A stretch of 64,000 bases of DNA, from NCBI RefSeq assembly GCF_003473485.1, contig NC_053048.1, positions 10,353,501 to 10,417,500 of the forward strand, written 5' to 3'. Position 1 is the stretch's first letter; each line of letters starts with the position of its first letter. Source of the DNA: Medicago truncatula (taxonomy: Eukaryota > Streptophyta > Magnoliopsida > Fabales > Fabaceae). The position numbers and the translations under genes were made by a program. The notes under the pieces were generated by a model. It had not been told where the DNA came from. It did not search any database and saw only the letters and a program-made list of their open reading frames with translations. This document shows positions 36,640-46,529 of the stretch, in pieces.

Positions 36640-37320
36640 ATAGAGAACGCACACGCGTTTCTCTTCTCTTCTCTCATAAGTGAAAGTTACTCGCTCTGTT
36701 TTCAGCTTCCCTCAAAACCTCTTCGTTTCCCTCTCATCAGCGCCAACAACCGTCGATTGTGCCGCCGTTCATCTCAATCGCCGCTGTTCATTCATCTCTG
36801 AATAACAGGATCCTCCTCTCCACTCCATGCATCGTTCCCTCTTCTGGTAACCGTTGTCTCGTCGCCGTCGGTTTAAGCAGTGGTATGTGAATTTTATATC
36901 GGTGCTATTGATTTGTGCATTATTTGGTTTGTGAATCATATATGGTCTAAGCTTTTGTTATTGCTAATTCAGCTATATATTCCTACTATTCTTATTCATG
37001 TGCTATCTAATTTATATGATGAAATTTCTTGTATGCATTTCTTTAATTTAAAACGTTTGTTGTTTTCAACATTTATTCTTTTCTTATTGCTCATCACAAT
37101 CTCTGACACTAAGACTCTGTACGTACATGGATTCATCATCAATTCGAGATTGTGTAGATAAATGGGTGAACAATATCCATGAACAGAATGTTCATCACGA
37201 GAAAGAAAGTATTGCCAATAGTGGACCTCTCTTGGGTAATTTGCCAGGATTAACGATTATAGGGACCGATTTTTACATGACCCCTAATTACAGGGACGAA
37301 ACACATATTAAAGCCTAAAA
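36640..37320 (+). other. transcript-leader-like sequence and short ORF of unknown nature
   Basis: GC-richer CT-rich sequence (36650-36880; CGCCGCCGTTCATCTC-like) resembles a gene 5' leader. A 63-codon frame at 37127-37318 (start MDSSSIRDCVDKWVNN) has no domain I recognise. It could be a gene fragment carried by a transposon. Confidence 0.3.
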
Positions 37321-37696
37321 AAATAATGTTTTGTTTATTTTTAATCTCAACCATTCAAACATTTTTTTTCCACATGTCATTCATCCAAGACCTTAAATGG
37401 GGTAAATGGAGCTGATGGTAAATGGAGCATACCCGCACTCCCCGCAGTGGGGAGAGCCTCCCTTACATGTTGTCGGTGTCATCGAAGATTAAATCTTCTC
37501 ATGAATATTTTAATCTCAACACTTGAATTTATTTTTGCCACGTGTCATGCATCCATGCCTTATAATGAAATAAATGGACGACACCTAAATGGAGCAGAGA
37601 TGAACTCTACAAATAGATGGTGAATTCGAATCCCTTAAATTAATCGGCCTTTATACCGAATATCGAGTTAAAAAGAACGAATATCAAGGTGGACAC
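37321..37696. other. repeat debris
   Basis: GCACTCCCCGCAGTGGGGAG (about 37435-37454) forms a short palindrome. GGCCTTTATACCGAATATCG near 37648 looks like the end of a decayed SINE of the 36206 family. No gene. Confidence 0.35.
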
Positions 37697-37832
37697 TAAT
37701 ATGCTTAATGCTAAGCAAAATGCCGAAATTATTAGGCCGGATGTCATGACCAGGGTTCGAACCTCGATACATCCATTTGTGTGTGTGAACTTACAATAGT
37801 TTTACCATTTCGTCTATCTACCAAAAAAAATG
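37697..37832 (+). mobile_element. tRNA-derived SINE, same family as 6070
   Basis: AAATGCCGAAATTATTAGGC, B-box GGTTCGAACC, then TTTGTGTGTGTGAAC and an A-rich tail. The first bases of the tRNA-like head are missing or diverged. Confidence 0.8.
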
Positions 37833-38504
37833 ATAGCTTCTACATGGTGCGGGCTAGGATGACGCAAATGGCTTTTATTATTAAAAAATTGTTAAATTCA
37901 ATAGAAACGTTGAATCTTGATAGATCAATATAGTAAAAATCACTCAACATCTAAAAGAAATATTGAAAATTGAAATTCTGAGAAGGAGCCATATCACTTA
38001 TATAAACAACAAATACTATTAAGTGCAGTCCCAAATATAATTTGAAATTTCAGCCAAATCTTCTTCAGTCGTCTTTTTCTTCCTTAAAATCCTTTGTCAA
38101 TAGCACACATCTTCCACAAACAGATAATTAATATAGGGTTAATACTTCTTTGGTCACTGCAAATGCAATATTGTGTGGATCCGGTTAATACCTCTAAAAA
38201 AACTCTCACTTTCAAATTTAATGTCTAAAAAATGAATGCAATATAGTAGGGACCAAATGAGATATTAAACTATTAATATAAGTCTTGCGTGGTACCTAAA
38301 ATTTGAAAGCAAGACTAGGGCATTTTCAGTGATTACTTAAAGATAAAGATAGGATACAGGTGTGGAATAATAAGGAGGACACGAAAACAACTCAAGTGAT
38401 GCAACAGAAGAATTTTTGAATAATATTATACCTTATTAAAGCTTAATTTTGATTAAAGACATTTACAATTTTGTAAGATTTTCTTAGTTTTTCACCATGA
38501 TGGT
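37833..38504. other. intergenic, no gene seen
   Basis: AT-rich; nothing recognisable. Confidence 0.4.
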
Positions 38505-38865
38505 TTAAGTTATTCTATGGTTGGAAGATTAACTTTGTTAAAAGTAAGTTGTATACCATTAACTTGGATGATAGATTTCTTTCGGCCGCTGTAACCGTTC
38601 TGTCTTGTAGTACTGAAATTATTTCTTTTAAATTTCTAAGTATCCCTCCTGGTGGTAACCCAAGGAGAAGAGAAACATGGAGGCTGATTGTGGAGGCTAT
38701 GTTGAAGAGGTTATATGTTTGAAATGGACATCATTTGTTCATAGGAGGAAGAGTTATTTTGTTAAATTTGGTTTTCTTCAGCATACCACTTTATTTTTTT
38801 TCCTTTTTCAAGGCAACTAAATGTATAATTCAACAATTCATTAGCCATCAAAGGAATGGGGTGAA
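38505..38865 (+). mobile_element. LINE reverse-transcriptase fragment
   Basis: Plus-strand frames give STEIISFKFLSIPPGGNPRR then RETWRLIVEAMLKRL and GGRVILLNLVFFSIPLYFFS, followed by FKATKCIIQQFI, matching the palm-to-thumb region of plant L1 reverse transcriptase. One stop and a short length show a fragment. Confidence 0.75.
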
Positions 38866-39215
38866 GGGATGTAGGCAGCCACGGATCTACATGTAGAGTT
38901 TTGGGGGCTGCCTCCACAACATGTTTATTTTTTTGGGTATTGAATGATTGTTTGTTCATATATTTAAACAAATATATATTTAATAGTGTTAAAAATGAAA
39001 AAAAATCATACAATCTAATTTTAAAATATGAATACTCGTAGAGAAATATATTTCATAGATGACTATGTATTTTGAGTTTCTTGATGTAAAATAGTATAGT
39101 TTTTGTAATCTCCAAATTCTTGATGTAAAAATCATGTTTGTTTATATAAATATTTTATAGTATATGATTTTGTTCCCATGTATCAAAATTTCTGGATCCA
39201 TTACTGAATGGAGGG
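38866..39215. repeat. possible MITE beginning CAGCCACGGATCTACA
   Basis: CAGCCACGGATCTACATG at the left and TTTCTGGATCCATTACTGA near 39190-39208 look like decayed inverse ends. The boundary is uncertain. Confidence 0.35.
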
Positions 39216-40732
39216 GAATAAGCTTTGTTGGATGAAGTGGGAATAAGTTTGCCTTTTGTAAAGACTTGATATTTATAGAGTAAATGAAAATTCATAAATT
39301 ATTATATAAAACATTATCATAAATTAAATCGAAGGAGTTTGAAAATAATCCATTATTAGAAAAAGACTCTTGAGTAGTCTTTTGCCAATATCAACAACTA
39401 GCCCTTTCTTCCTCTCTCTTCTCTCCTCCTCAAACTCTAACCTTCACCCCTTTCTTCTTCTTCTTTTCAGAGGGGTGATTCCGAATTGTTTTTCCTTTTA
39501 TCCTAATTGAATAAGTGATTTCACATATTTTCTGTTTTCTTTCGTTTGTTTTTGTGATTTCGTCGTCTTTGAACGACTTTGTTTGTTTTGATTTCCCGTC
39601 TTTGTGCGGTGTGTTTTTGATTTCCCGTCTTAGTGCGGTGTTTATTTGATTCAGGTTGAAAGATTAGCTTTGAGCAAGTGCAAATCCGATCAATGACAAT
39701 GACTTTGGTGTCGTTAACGTTGCAGATCCAAAGACATGAGTATTTCGGAGACAAAAATAAGTTATATTAGTCATATTTGTAGGCATAGGTACTTTGCCGT
39801 TTTATGCTATTAACATTGATGTTGTGAGTTTGTTCACAGATTCATCCTTTTTGTTTTTAGCAAATTTGAATTTCTATTGTATTAATATACTCTATCAATT
39901 TGAATGAATGAATATCGTTTATTTTGTCAAAATAAAAAAAACATACATCACAAACTTGAACGATTTTTGTTTTCCAACAACTTAATGGCTATTTGGTTTT
40001 TACCTCTATCAATGTAGCATGTTGGTATTAATCGGTCAATGAAACTTACTCCACAATTTTAACAATGAGTCAAATTCCACACATGTGATTTGTGATGGAG
40101 TTATTTGAGAAAACAAATATTTCTGGTGATCAGATTATGATGTGTTAGTTCTTTATTTAAGTGTTCTAGATATGAAATTTGTAACACTCTTTAATTTAAT
40201 TTATAATTTTTTTATTAGGTTAATTATGTCTCTCATATTTTTGTTATTTTTTCTTTTATTTAAAAAGAAAATACTGACTTAATTTGATCTAGTAATTAAA
40301 TGGAAATTGATTTCATTATTATGCACTAATAGTATATAGACCAATTAAAATAACATATAATCATGTTTTAATATACTTATATTTTTCAAGAGTTCTTTTT
40401 TTGTCGTGATCCAAACCTTACATATATTATACATTGTTCATATCAAGTGAGCTACACTCACGAGGACTTTCAAGAGTTTAATATATAGCTCAACTGATTT
40501 GAGTTAACAGAATAAAGAAATTGAAAAGTTAAAGATACAAATTGAAGTTTGACAAGGTATGAAAATATTAAATAACACAACTATATTTTTGGAGAGTTGG
40601 ATAACCCAACTAATTTGAGTTAAGAGATTAAAAAAGTTGAAAAATTAAAGATACGAGTTCAAATTTGACAAAGAATAAAAATACTAACATAATAATTCTC
40701 AAAAAAATTATAGCGTCGGGGTTATTAAACTC
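39216..40732. other. intergenic, no gene seen
   Basis: A CT-rich leader-like stretch at 39400-39470 is not followed by a convincing coding frame. The remainder is AT-rich. Confidence 0.35.
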
Positions 40733-40884
40733 TACACCCTCCGGTCACTATTATAAGCAAAAATTAACATTTTAGATTCATTCATTAAATGATGTATGTG
40801 GTCTATGATAAAGACCATATACATAATTAAATAAATAAATCTAAAATGTAGTTTTTTTGCTTATAATAGTGAATGGATGGTGTA
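40733..40884. mobile_element. Stowaway-like (Tc1/mariner) MITE
   Basis: TACACCCTCCGGTCACTATT at the left is nearly inverse to AATAGTGAATGGATGGTGTA at the right, with GCTTATAATAGTG paired inward. The ends are TA, the mariner target. Length 152 bp, whole-element hairpin. Confidence 0.75.
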
Positions 40885-41429
40885 TATTTTAATACAAACT
40901 CGTCCATAGTTAGTAGCTTTTGATTTGAAATAATGCATTTAATTTTGTGTAAAACTGTTTGTTGTTACGTGGTCATTGGTTGAAAATCAAAACTGGAATT
41001 TTGCAAGGAAAATTGATATAAGATGTTACGTGGCTCATTGATTGAATTCGTGTTATATTTGTAGTGAGCTCATTGATAGTTACTAGCTAATTGATTTTGA
41101 CACCTTAACTAGTACAAGATGTATCCAGTGTAGCTTTGACATTTGCATCCAATGACTCTTCAAATTTAATTCTTTATCATCACTTCACAATATTTAAATT
41201 ATAGTAGGTTTGGAATTGAATTTGAATTTACCCTTTCTCGTTTTGTTTCTTTTTTAAATTCAATTCATCTATTTGAGTTAATCTATAGGCTAAGCTCATT
41301 CAAAGCTTGTATTTCCTTATGGCAGCTAATGACTTCACTAAGTAACAACTTCTTTTGACATCAACTTTAGAAAACACATCCATACTCATGACGACTTGAT
41401 TTCTTAAAAAAATTGAGATTTGGAGAAGT

Positions 41430-41640
41430 TAAGTAGAGTATATATGATTCGGAGAAGTTAACTCATGAATCAAACGAGCCGAATTATATGTAGTTTAAGT
41501 TCAGCTCATTTAGTTAGCGAACTTAATTTCTCGTTCAAGTTCAACTCATTTGGTTCATGAACCAAGTTCGATGAACAAATTGTCGAGTCGAGTTTCGAAC
41601 TATGTTCGAATTGCCTCAGTTCATTGCCAGCCCTATTTTG
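41430..41640. repeat. remnant of a hAT-like non-autonomous element
   Basis: Dense repeats of GTTCAAGTTCAACTCATTTG-type motifs ending in CAGTTCATTGCCAGCCCT, a terminus common in plant hAT MITEs. The left end is not defined. Confidence 0.35.
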
Positions 41641-41970
41641 AATTGAAAATTATTTTTTCCTGCCCTTAAATTCAACTCAACTCAACTCATTGATGGTCAG
41701 ATTGATTTTGTTCGATTTTAGTTTTAAAAGTACAGGTTAAACATTTAACCTAGACCAAAGATAATTGATTGGTTCCAATATTGTGTTTGAACAACAATCT
41801 AGAGAGGTGATTTAAGACAAAAAAAATTGGCCTTAAAACTCTGTTTGGTTAGCAGATAGTTGACAAGCTAGCTTATATAGCGGATGTTTATAAACTACTT
41901 TATAGCTGATAGTAGATAAGCTAACTAACTTATCAAACTTGTAGTTTTTAATAAAATTAAGGCCAAATAC

Positions 41971-42150
41971 CTCCCCAGATCATTTAAGTTTTATGTTTGT
42001 TTCAAATAGATCCTTTAAATTTCTAAGGTTTCAGATAAGTCCTTTAAGTTTTGAGTTTGTTTCGATAGGTCCTTTAAGTTTCTAAGATTTCAGATAAGTC
42101 TTTAAGTTTCAAGTTTATTTCAGATAGGTCCTTTAAGTTTCTAAGGTAGC
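41971..42150. repeat. tandem repeat, about 55-bp unit
   Basis: Three to four copies containing CAGATAAGTCCTTTAAGTTT and GTTTGTTTCRATAGGTCCTT. No coding role. Confidence 0.7.
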
Positions 42151-42574
42151 TTAAAAATTAACTTTTAAAGTAGCTTAAAAATATGAAAAAACATATGAAA
42201 AAATATTGCATTTGATTAAAAATTATTTTTTCAATTAATATTGTAGGGGTAAAATTGAGATAAAAGTGATAAGATATAAGTTATTTGATTTTTTTTTTGA
42301 ATAAATATAAGTTATTTGAATTAGCTTGTTACAAACCAATATAAGCTTATAAAAATAAACAATAAACTCATGAGAAAATGATCATTATTAAACGAATAAT
42401 TTTTAGTCAAATGAACTTATAAGGTACAAAAATATGTCTTACGAAACATTCGATGAGTTTATACGGTCAAAAATATGTATTACCAAACATATGATAAATC
42501 ATCCATTTTGAGTGCTCGAAGAGAAAAAAATGGATGAGCTTATAAGGTAAAAAAAAACTGGCTTATAAAGAAAA

Positions 42575-42858
42575 GGCTTAAGAGTAGTATTAACTCCCTA
42601 ATTTTCTCAAAGTTGCGATTTTGGTCACCTAAAAAAAAAACTACAAAATCGCCCCTAAGTTTTGCAATTGTAGCAGTTTTGGCCCCCCGAGACAAAAAAA
42701 TAAAAATAAAAAATAACACGTGACACCTCATTTATGGTGCCACGTCAACGTAGACCGGGTCAAAATTGGGATTGGGGACTAAACCTGGTACAAGTGCAAA
42801 ACTTAGAGTCAAAATCGCAACTTTGAGAAAGTTAAATGGCTAAAATTGCTATTAAGCC
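42575..42858. mobile_element. foldback element
   Basis: The left arm GGCTTAAGAGTAGTATTAAC then TTTTCTCAAAGTTGCGATTT is inverse to the right arm AAATCGCAACTTTGAGAAAG ... ATTGCTATTAAGCC. The middle reads GTGGCACCATAAATG-like with CCACGTCA. It abuts the MITE starting at 42869. Confidence 0.65.
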
Positions 42859-42868
42859 AAATGAAAAA

Positions 42869-43275
42869 GAGAATTGTTGTTCCCACATGTTGTTTGGCTG
42901 TGCCACACGAGTAAAATACGAAAATGTCCTTCGGCAGTTTGCTACCGAAGTTTTTAGGAAACCGGCGGCAGTTAACTGCCGAGGAAAACCTCGGTAGTTA
43001 CTACCGAGGAAATATGAACTTAAACAATTTCGGCAGTTAACTACCGAAGAAAACCTCGGTAGTTATCTGCCGAGGAAATCTTCATCATTCTAAAAACTAC
43101 CTGTGGTTCTGGGTTCTGGTTATGTTGAGTTTTCCTCGTCAGTTAACTCCCGAGGTTTTCCTCGGCAGTTAACTGCCGCCGGTTTCCTAAAAACTTCGGC
43201 AGTTTACTACCGAAGGGCATTTCCGTAACTTACTCGTGTGGCACAGCCATACCATATGTGGGAACAGCAATTCTC
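42869..43275. mobile_element. 407-bp Mutator-like MITE with GTTAAC palindromes
   Basis: The termini GAGAATTGTTGTTCCCACAT and ATGTGGGAACAGCAATTCTC are inverse repeats that continue for more than 100 bp. The 9-bp duplication AATGAAAAA flanks it (42860-42868 and 43276-43284). Inside, CGGCAGTTAACTGCCG-type palindromes recur. It shares termini with the 8.2-kb element that begins ten bases later and is probably a deletion derivative or relative mobilised by the same transposase. Confidence 0.88.
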
Positions 43276-43285
43276 AATGAAAAAT

Positions 43286-43470
43286 GAGAATTGTTGTTCC
43301 CACATATAGTTTGGCTGTGCCACACGAGTAAAATACCAAAATGCCCCTCGGCAGTTTGCTACCGAGGTTTTTAGGAACCGGCGGCAGTTAACTGCCGAAG
43401 TTTTTAGGACACCGGCGGCAGTTAAGTGCCGAGGAAAACCTCGGTAGTTAACTGCCGAGGAGAATGTTAT
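43286..43470. repeat. left terminal/subterminal repeat of the 8.2-kb element
   Basis: The outer 60 bp match the right end. Inner tracts are CTCGGCAGTTTGCTACCGAG, GGCGGCAGTTAACTGCCG and CTCGGTAGTTAACTGCCGAG. Confidence 0.8.
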
Positions 43471-43790
43471 AAGATCAGAACTTCATAGGAGTTTCCAAAA
43501 CTCCATTGTTGCGTTTTTAATTTTTGAAGGTGCGATTTTGAGTCATTTGAAGCCATTAGAAGCCAATTTTAATCACAAAAACAAGTAAGTTTTTTGAATC
43601 CTATGCAATAGTTGCTTTGTGGTCGAATTGTATGTTATTTTTTGTTAAATTTCGATTATATAGGTTCGATTATATTGATTTGTTGATTTTATGATATGTT
43701 AGGATAGTTTAGGTTAGAATGGTTAGAATTGTTAGGATAGTTTAGGTTAGTGTAGGTTGAATTGATCGCCATATTTTTTTAAATGTAGAT

Positions 43791-44015
43791 ATGTCTCAGA
43801 ATCAGAATCAGGGTAACGTTCACGATGATGAGACGAAAAAAGAAAAGTCACCTATGACATGGCATGGAATTGTTTGCGATGGTTCCGAAAAAAAGAAGGG
43901 TTCGAAGGTGCCGGTGTACAAATCACTCGAGGTTGAGGAGGAGCGGGAGGACATGCTACTTCGGTCCTCAACCAAAACAAGGTACCGCAGGAACTGTAGC
44001 GGACAAGCCGATTGA
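43791..44015 (+). CDS. short unknown ORF in the transposon
   Basis: A 74-residue frame beginning MSQNQNQGNVHDDETKKEK, lysine- and glutamate-rich, with no domain I recognise. A donor AACAAGTAAGT at about 43582 and an acceptor AAATGTAG at 43788 (two bases before ATG) predict a leader intron. The two minus-strand genes of this element have the same layout. It may be the stump of a larger lost gene. Confidence 0.4.
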   Translation: MSQNQNQGNVHDDETKKEKSPMTWHGIVCDGSEKKKGSKVPVYKSLEVEEEREDMLLRSSTKTRYRRNCSGQAD

Positions 44016-44200
44016 TTTGTGTGACGAGGAAGAATGAATGTAATGGCTTTTAATGCCCGATTGACATTATGGTATTTAGAATAAAATTGCATTTGGAATA
44101 AATAAATTTGAAAACAAAATAAGATAATTATTGTTCCATTCAAAACAAAATATATGTTATCACATTACATTGCATTTTACATTACATTTCGAAATTTACC

Positions 44201-44434
44201 TTCCAACTGCAACAATCATCTTACCACTGAATGGGGCAAATTCAAACTTGTTAAGCAGCAGGACTCCAGTATTCGATAAGCATCTTGAACGATGGTATTC
44301 AAGTGTCAAAAGAATGAGGTGCATTCCTTGACACTTGAATACCATTGTCCAAGATGCTCATCGAATACTGGAGTCCTGCCGATTAACAAGTTTGAATTGC
44401 CCCATCCAGGGTAAGACAATTGTTGCAGTTGGAA
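44201..44434. repeat. long foldback 1 (arms about 107 bp)
   Basis: The left arm from TTCCAACTGCAACAATC to TTCAAGTGTCAA pairs with the right arm TTGACACTTGAATACC to GTTGCAGTTGGAA at roughly nine positions in ten. The loop is about 18 bp. It would form a long hairpin RNA if transcribed. Confidence 0.85.
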
Positions 44435-44440
44435 TGTGCA

Positions 44441-44761
44441 TTCCAACCACAACAATTGTGTTACCTTTGAATGGGATAAATTCAAACCTGCAAAACAACA
44501 GGACTCAAGCATTTCGCCAAACACCTCATGTTTTCCCTTTGAAAATAATAAATTTTTGTGAGGCTTGCTTTAGATGATGGTATTCAAGTGCCACCGAATT
44601 GAGGTTCAATCCTTGACACTTAATACCTTCATCTAAACCAGCATAACAAAAATTTAATATTTTCAAAGGAGAAACATGAGGTGCTTGCGAAATGCTTGAG
44701 TCCTGTTGTTTGACAAGTTTGAATTACCTCATTCAAAGGAATACAAATGTTGTAGTTGGAA
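44441..44761. repeat. long foldback 2 (arms about 150 bp)
   Basis: The left arm starts TTCCAACCACAACAATTG and the right arm ends TGTTGTAGTTGGAA. The arms share GACTCAAGCATTTCG, CACCTCATGTTT and AATTTTTGT. The outer part of its arms is homologous to the arms of foldback 1, so four copies of one unit are arranged as two inverted pairs. Confidence 0.8.
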
Positions 44762-44776
44762 TGCACCTTACCCTAA

Positions 44777-45124
44777 CTAATGACGATCTTGTGGCGGAAT
44801 CAAACTTTTGATGATATCTTCAGTTGATCTAAGCAACTTCACCCGCATATCGATCCACTGGAACATGCTGTGCTCCCAAAACATGGTCGTCACGTTTTCG
44901 TCGTTCGTTAATTCCACCCAACTGAATGATACTCTCCCCTCGTCGAGTGTTGGACGTTTATACCAAATGTGTTCCACCATCCTTGTGTCTCTGGGGTTGA
45001 CTCCTTGGTTGAATTCAGTCAATGTATCCTTGAGACCTCTTAACGTTACACCAAGGCACCGAACCTTCAACCTCTGAGGTTCTCCGCCGTCGAATTGCGC
45101 ATGAACGTCGATCCACCCCGCCAT
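44777..45124 (-). CDS. small protein like the N-terminal domain of Mutator-type transposases
   Basis: 115 residues from MAGWIDVHAQFDGGEPQRLK. The segments GVTLRGLKDTLTEFNQGVNP, VEHIWYKRP and GRVSFSWVELTNDENVTTMF follow the order seen in the N-terminal PB1-like domain of plant MULE transposases, and the end RSTEDIIKSLIPPQ is a typical linker. The DDE catalytic domain and zinc knuckle expected downstream are absent: the next sequence is the foldback pair. A leader intron is suggested by CACAAGTAAGTAA (about 45427, minus) and TTGTGTAG (about 45136). It may be a truncated transposase gene or a domesticated separate subunit. The family call is from memory of the pattern, not a search. Confidence 0.55.
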   Translation of the reverse strand: MAGWIDVHAQFDGGEPQRLKVRCLGVTLRGLKDTLTEFNQGVNPRDTRMVEHIWYKRPTLDEGRVSFSWVELTNDENVTTMFWEHSMFQWIDMRVKLLRSTEDIIKSLIPPQDRH

Positions 45125-45540
45125 TGTTTTAAATCTACACAATAAGAAACTAAAAACAATCAATCAAAAACACATTATACATACACTCTAAAATTCATAA
45201 AAATAACCCTAAAATTATAAATCATATACTCTTGCTAAAATAAAAAAATTTATATCATATAACATAAACATCATGCAAATATTTTAACAACATTAATCAA
45301 CTAACATATACCCTAAAATTTAATTATAACATGTAAATCTACTAAAAAATAATAAATGTACTCAAAAACTAAAAAATAATAACATTTATAACAACTAAAA
45401 TGTAAGTTAATAGCATTATAATTACTTACTTGTGATTTTGTTGAATAAAGTTTGTTGGATTTGGTTGTGTTTGTTAGAGAGAATTTGAGAGACATTTGAA
45501 GAAATTTTGGAAGATAAGATCAATAATGGATGAGAGGAGA

Positions 45541-45700
45541 TTCTGCCAGATTTTGTAGTGCAGAAGATCCTCGGCAGTTAACTACCGAGGTTTTCCTCAG
45601 CAGTTAACTGCAGCCGGATTTGAGAAAATTTCGGCAGTTAACTGCCGAAGAAAACTGTCGTAGAAAATCTCGGTAGTTAACTGCCGAGGAAAACTGAACA
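45541..45700. repeat. internal copy of the subterminal GTTAAC repeat
   Basis: Contains CTCGGCAGTTAACTACCGAG, TTTCGGCAGTTAACTGCCG and CTCGGTAGTTAACTGCCGAG, as at the element ends, but lacks the outermost GAGAATTG terminus. It sits upstream of the 45124 ORF in the position that the end repeats hold relative to the other two genes. Confidence 0.75.
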
Positions 45701-46053
45701 TACTTCACAAAGTTCTCAAGTTCTCTCAAATCTTCGCCAATTCTTCTTTCACGAATTGCGAGCAAATCAACGGGACACTTATATTATATTCTGTCAAGTT
45801 CTCTCAAGTTCTCTCTCGTCCCTATTTTTCCTACTCTCAACTTATTTTTATGTTTTATGTTCATAAAGCAACCTATATTTGCACATTAAAGCAACCTATT
45901 TTTTCACATTAAACAAAGTAAAAAAAACCCATGAAATTAAAAATAATGTCATCAAAGTAGAAATATACAAATATACAAATATACATATATACATAACTCA
46001 ATGTCATCAAAAGACTAAAACTAAAAAATAAGTCCTAAAAAAGGAAAATAGTA
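45701..46053. other. spacer between two minus-strand units
   Basis: AT-rich DNA with TTCTCAAGTTCTCTC repeats; probably the 3' flank of the PMD gene. Confidence 0.4.
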
Positions 46054-46529
46054 CTACTGGTCCTGATCTTGATGATGGTGCCTCCTCCTCGGCCTCTGGG
46101 CTCTCCTCCTGGTCAAAATCGGCGCGATCTGCTCCCTCATATGGGTCATGGCCTCATACCACTGCTGAGGGGTCATGCTCATGACCTCCTCCTGGCCTAA
46201 CTGCGCATCAGCGTAGGCAACAGCGCCACTAACCATGTCATAGGTGTCAGGCGAGCTTCTCGCCTCATACCGCTGCCACTGCTCTGCAATGATCTGCTCT
46301 TCATTTGCAGGCCTCGGAAGATCTCCTGGAATAGGTGGCAAGATCTGAGGGTGAGACACCCTAGTGTACCACAGGACATAGCCATCCGCCACCCGCCATG
46401 TATCCTCTCCTGCCTGCTCACCCCGAGCGTCCGCCTTAAGCGTGTGAATGCGGAAGTCGATGAACATCTGCACAATGGAAGGCGGGGGGAGGTCCCTAAC
46501 ATCAGTCGGATGTTTGGGGATGGTCTGCA

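Noticed and set aside
36880..37161. Plus-strand 93-codon frame after the leader-like CT-rich sequence
   Set aside because: Hydrophobic AT-rich composition typical of intron sequence; no family match.
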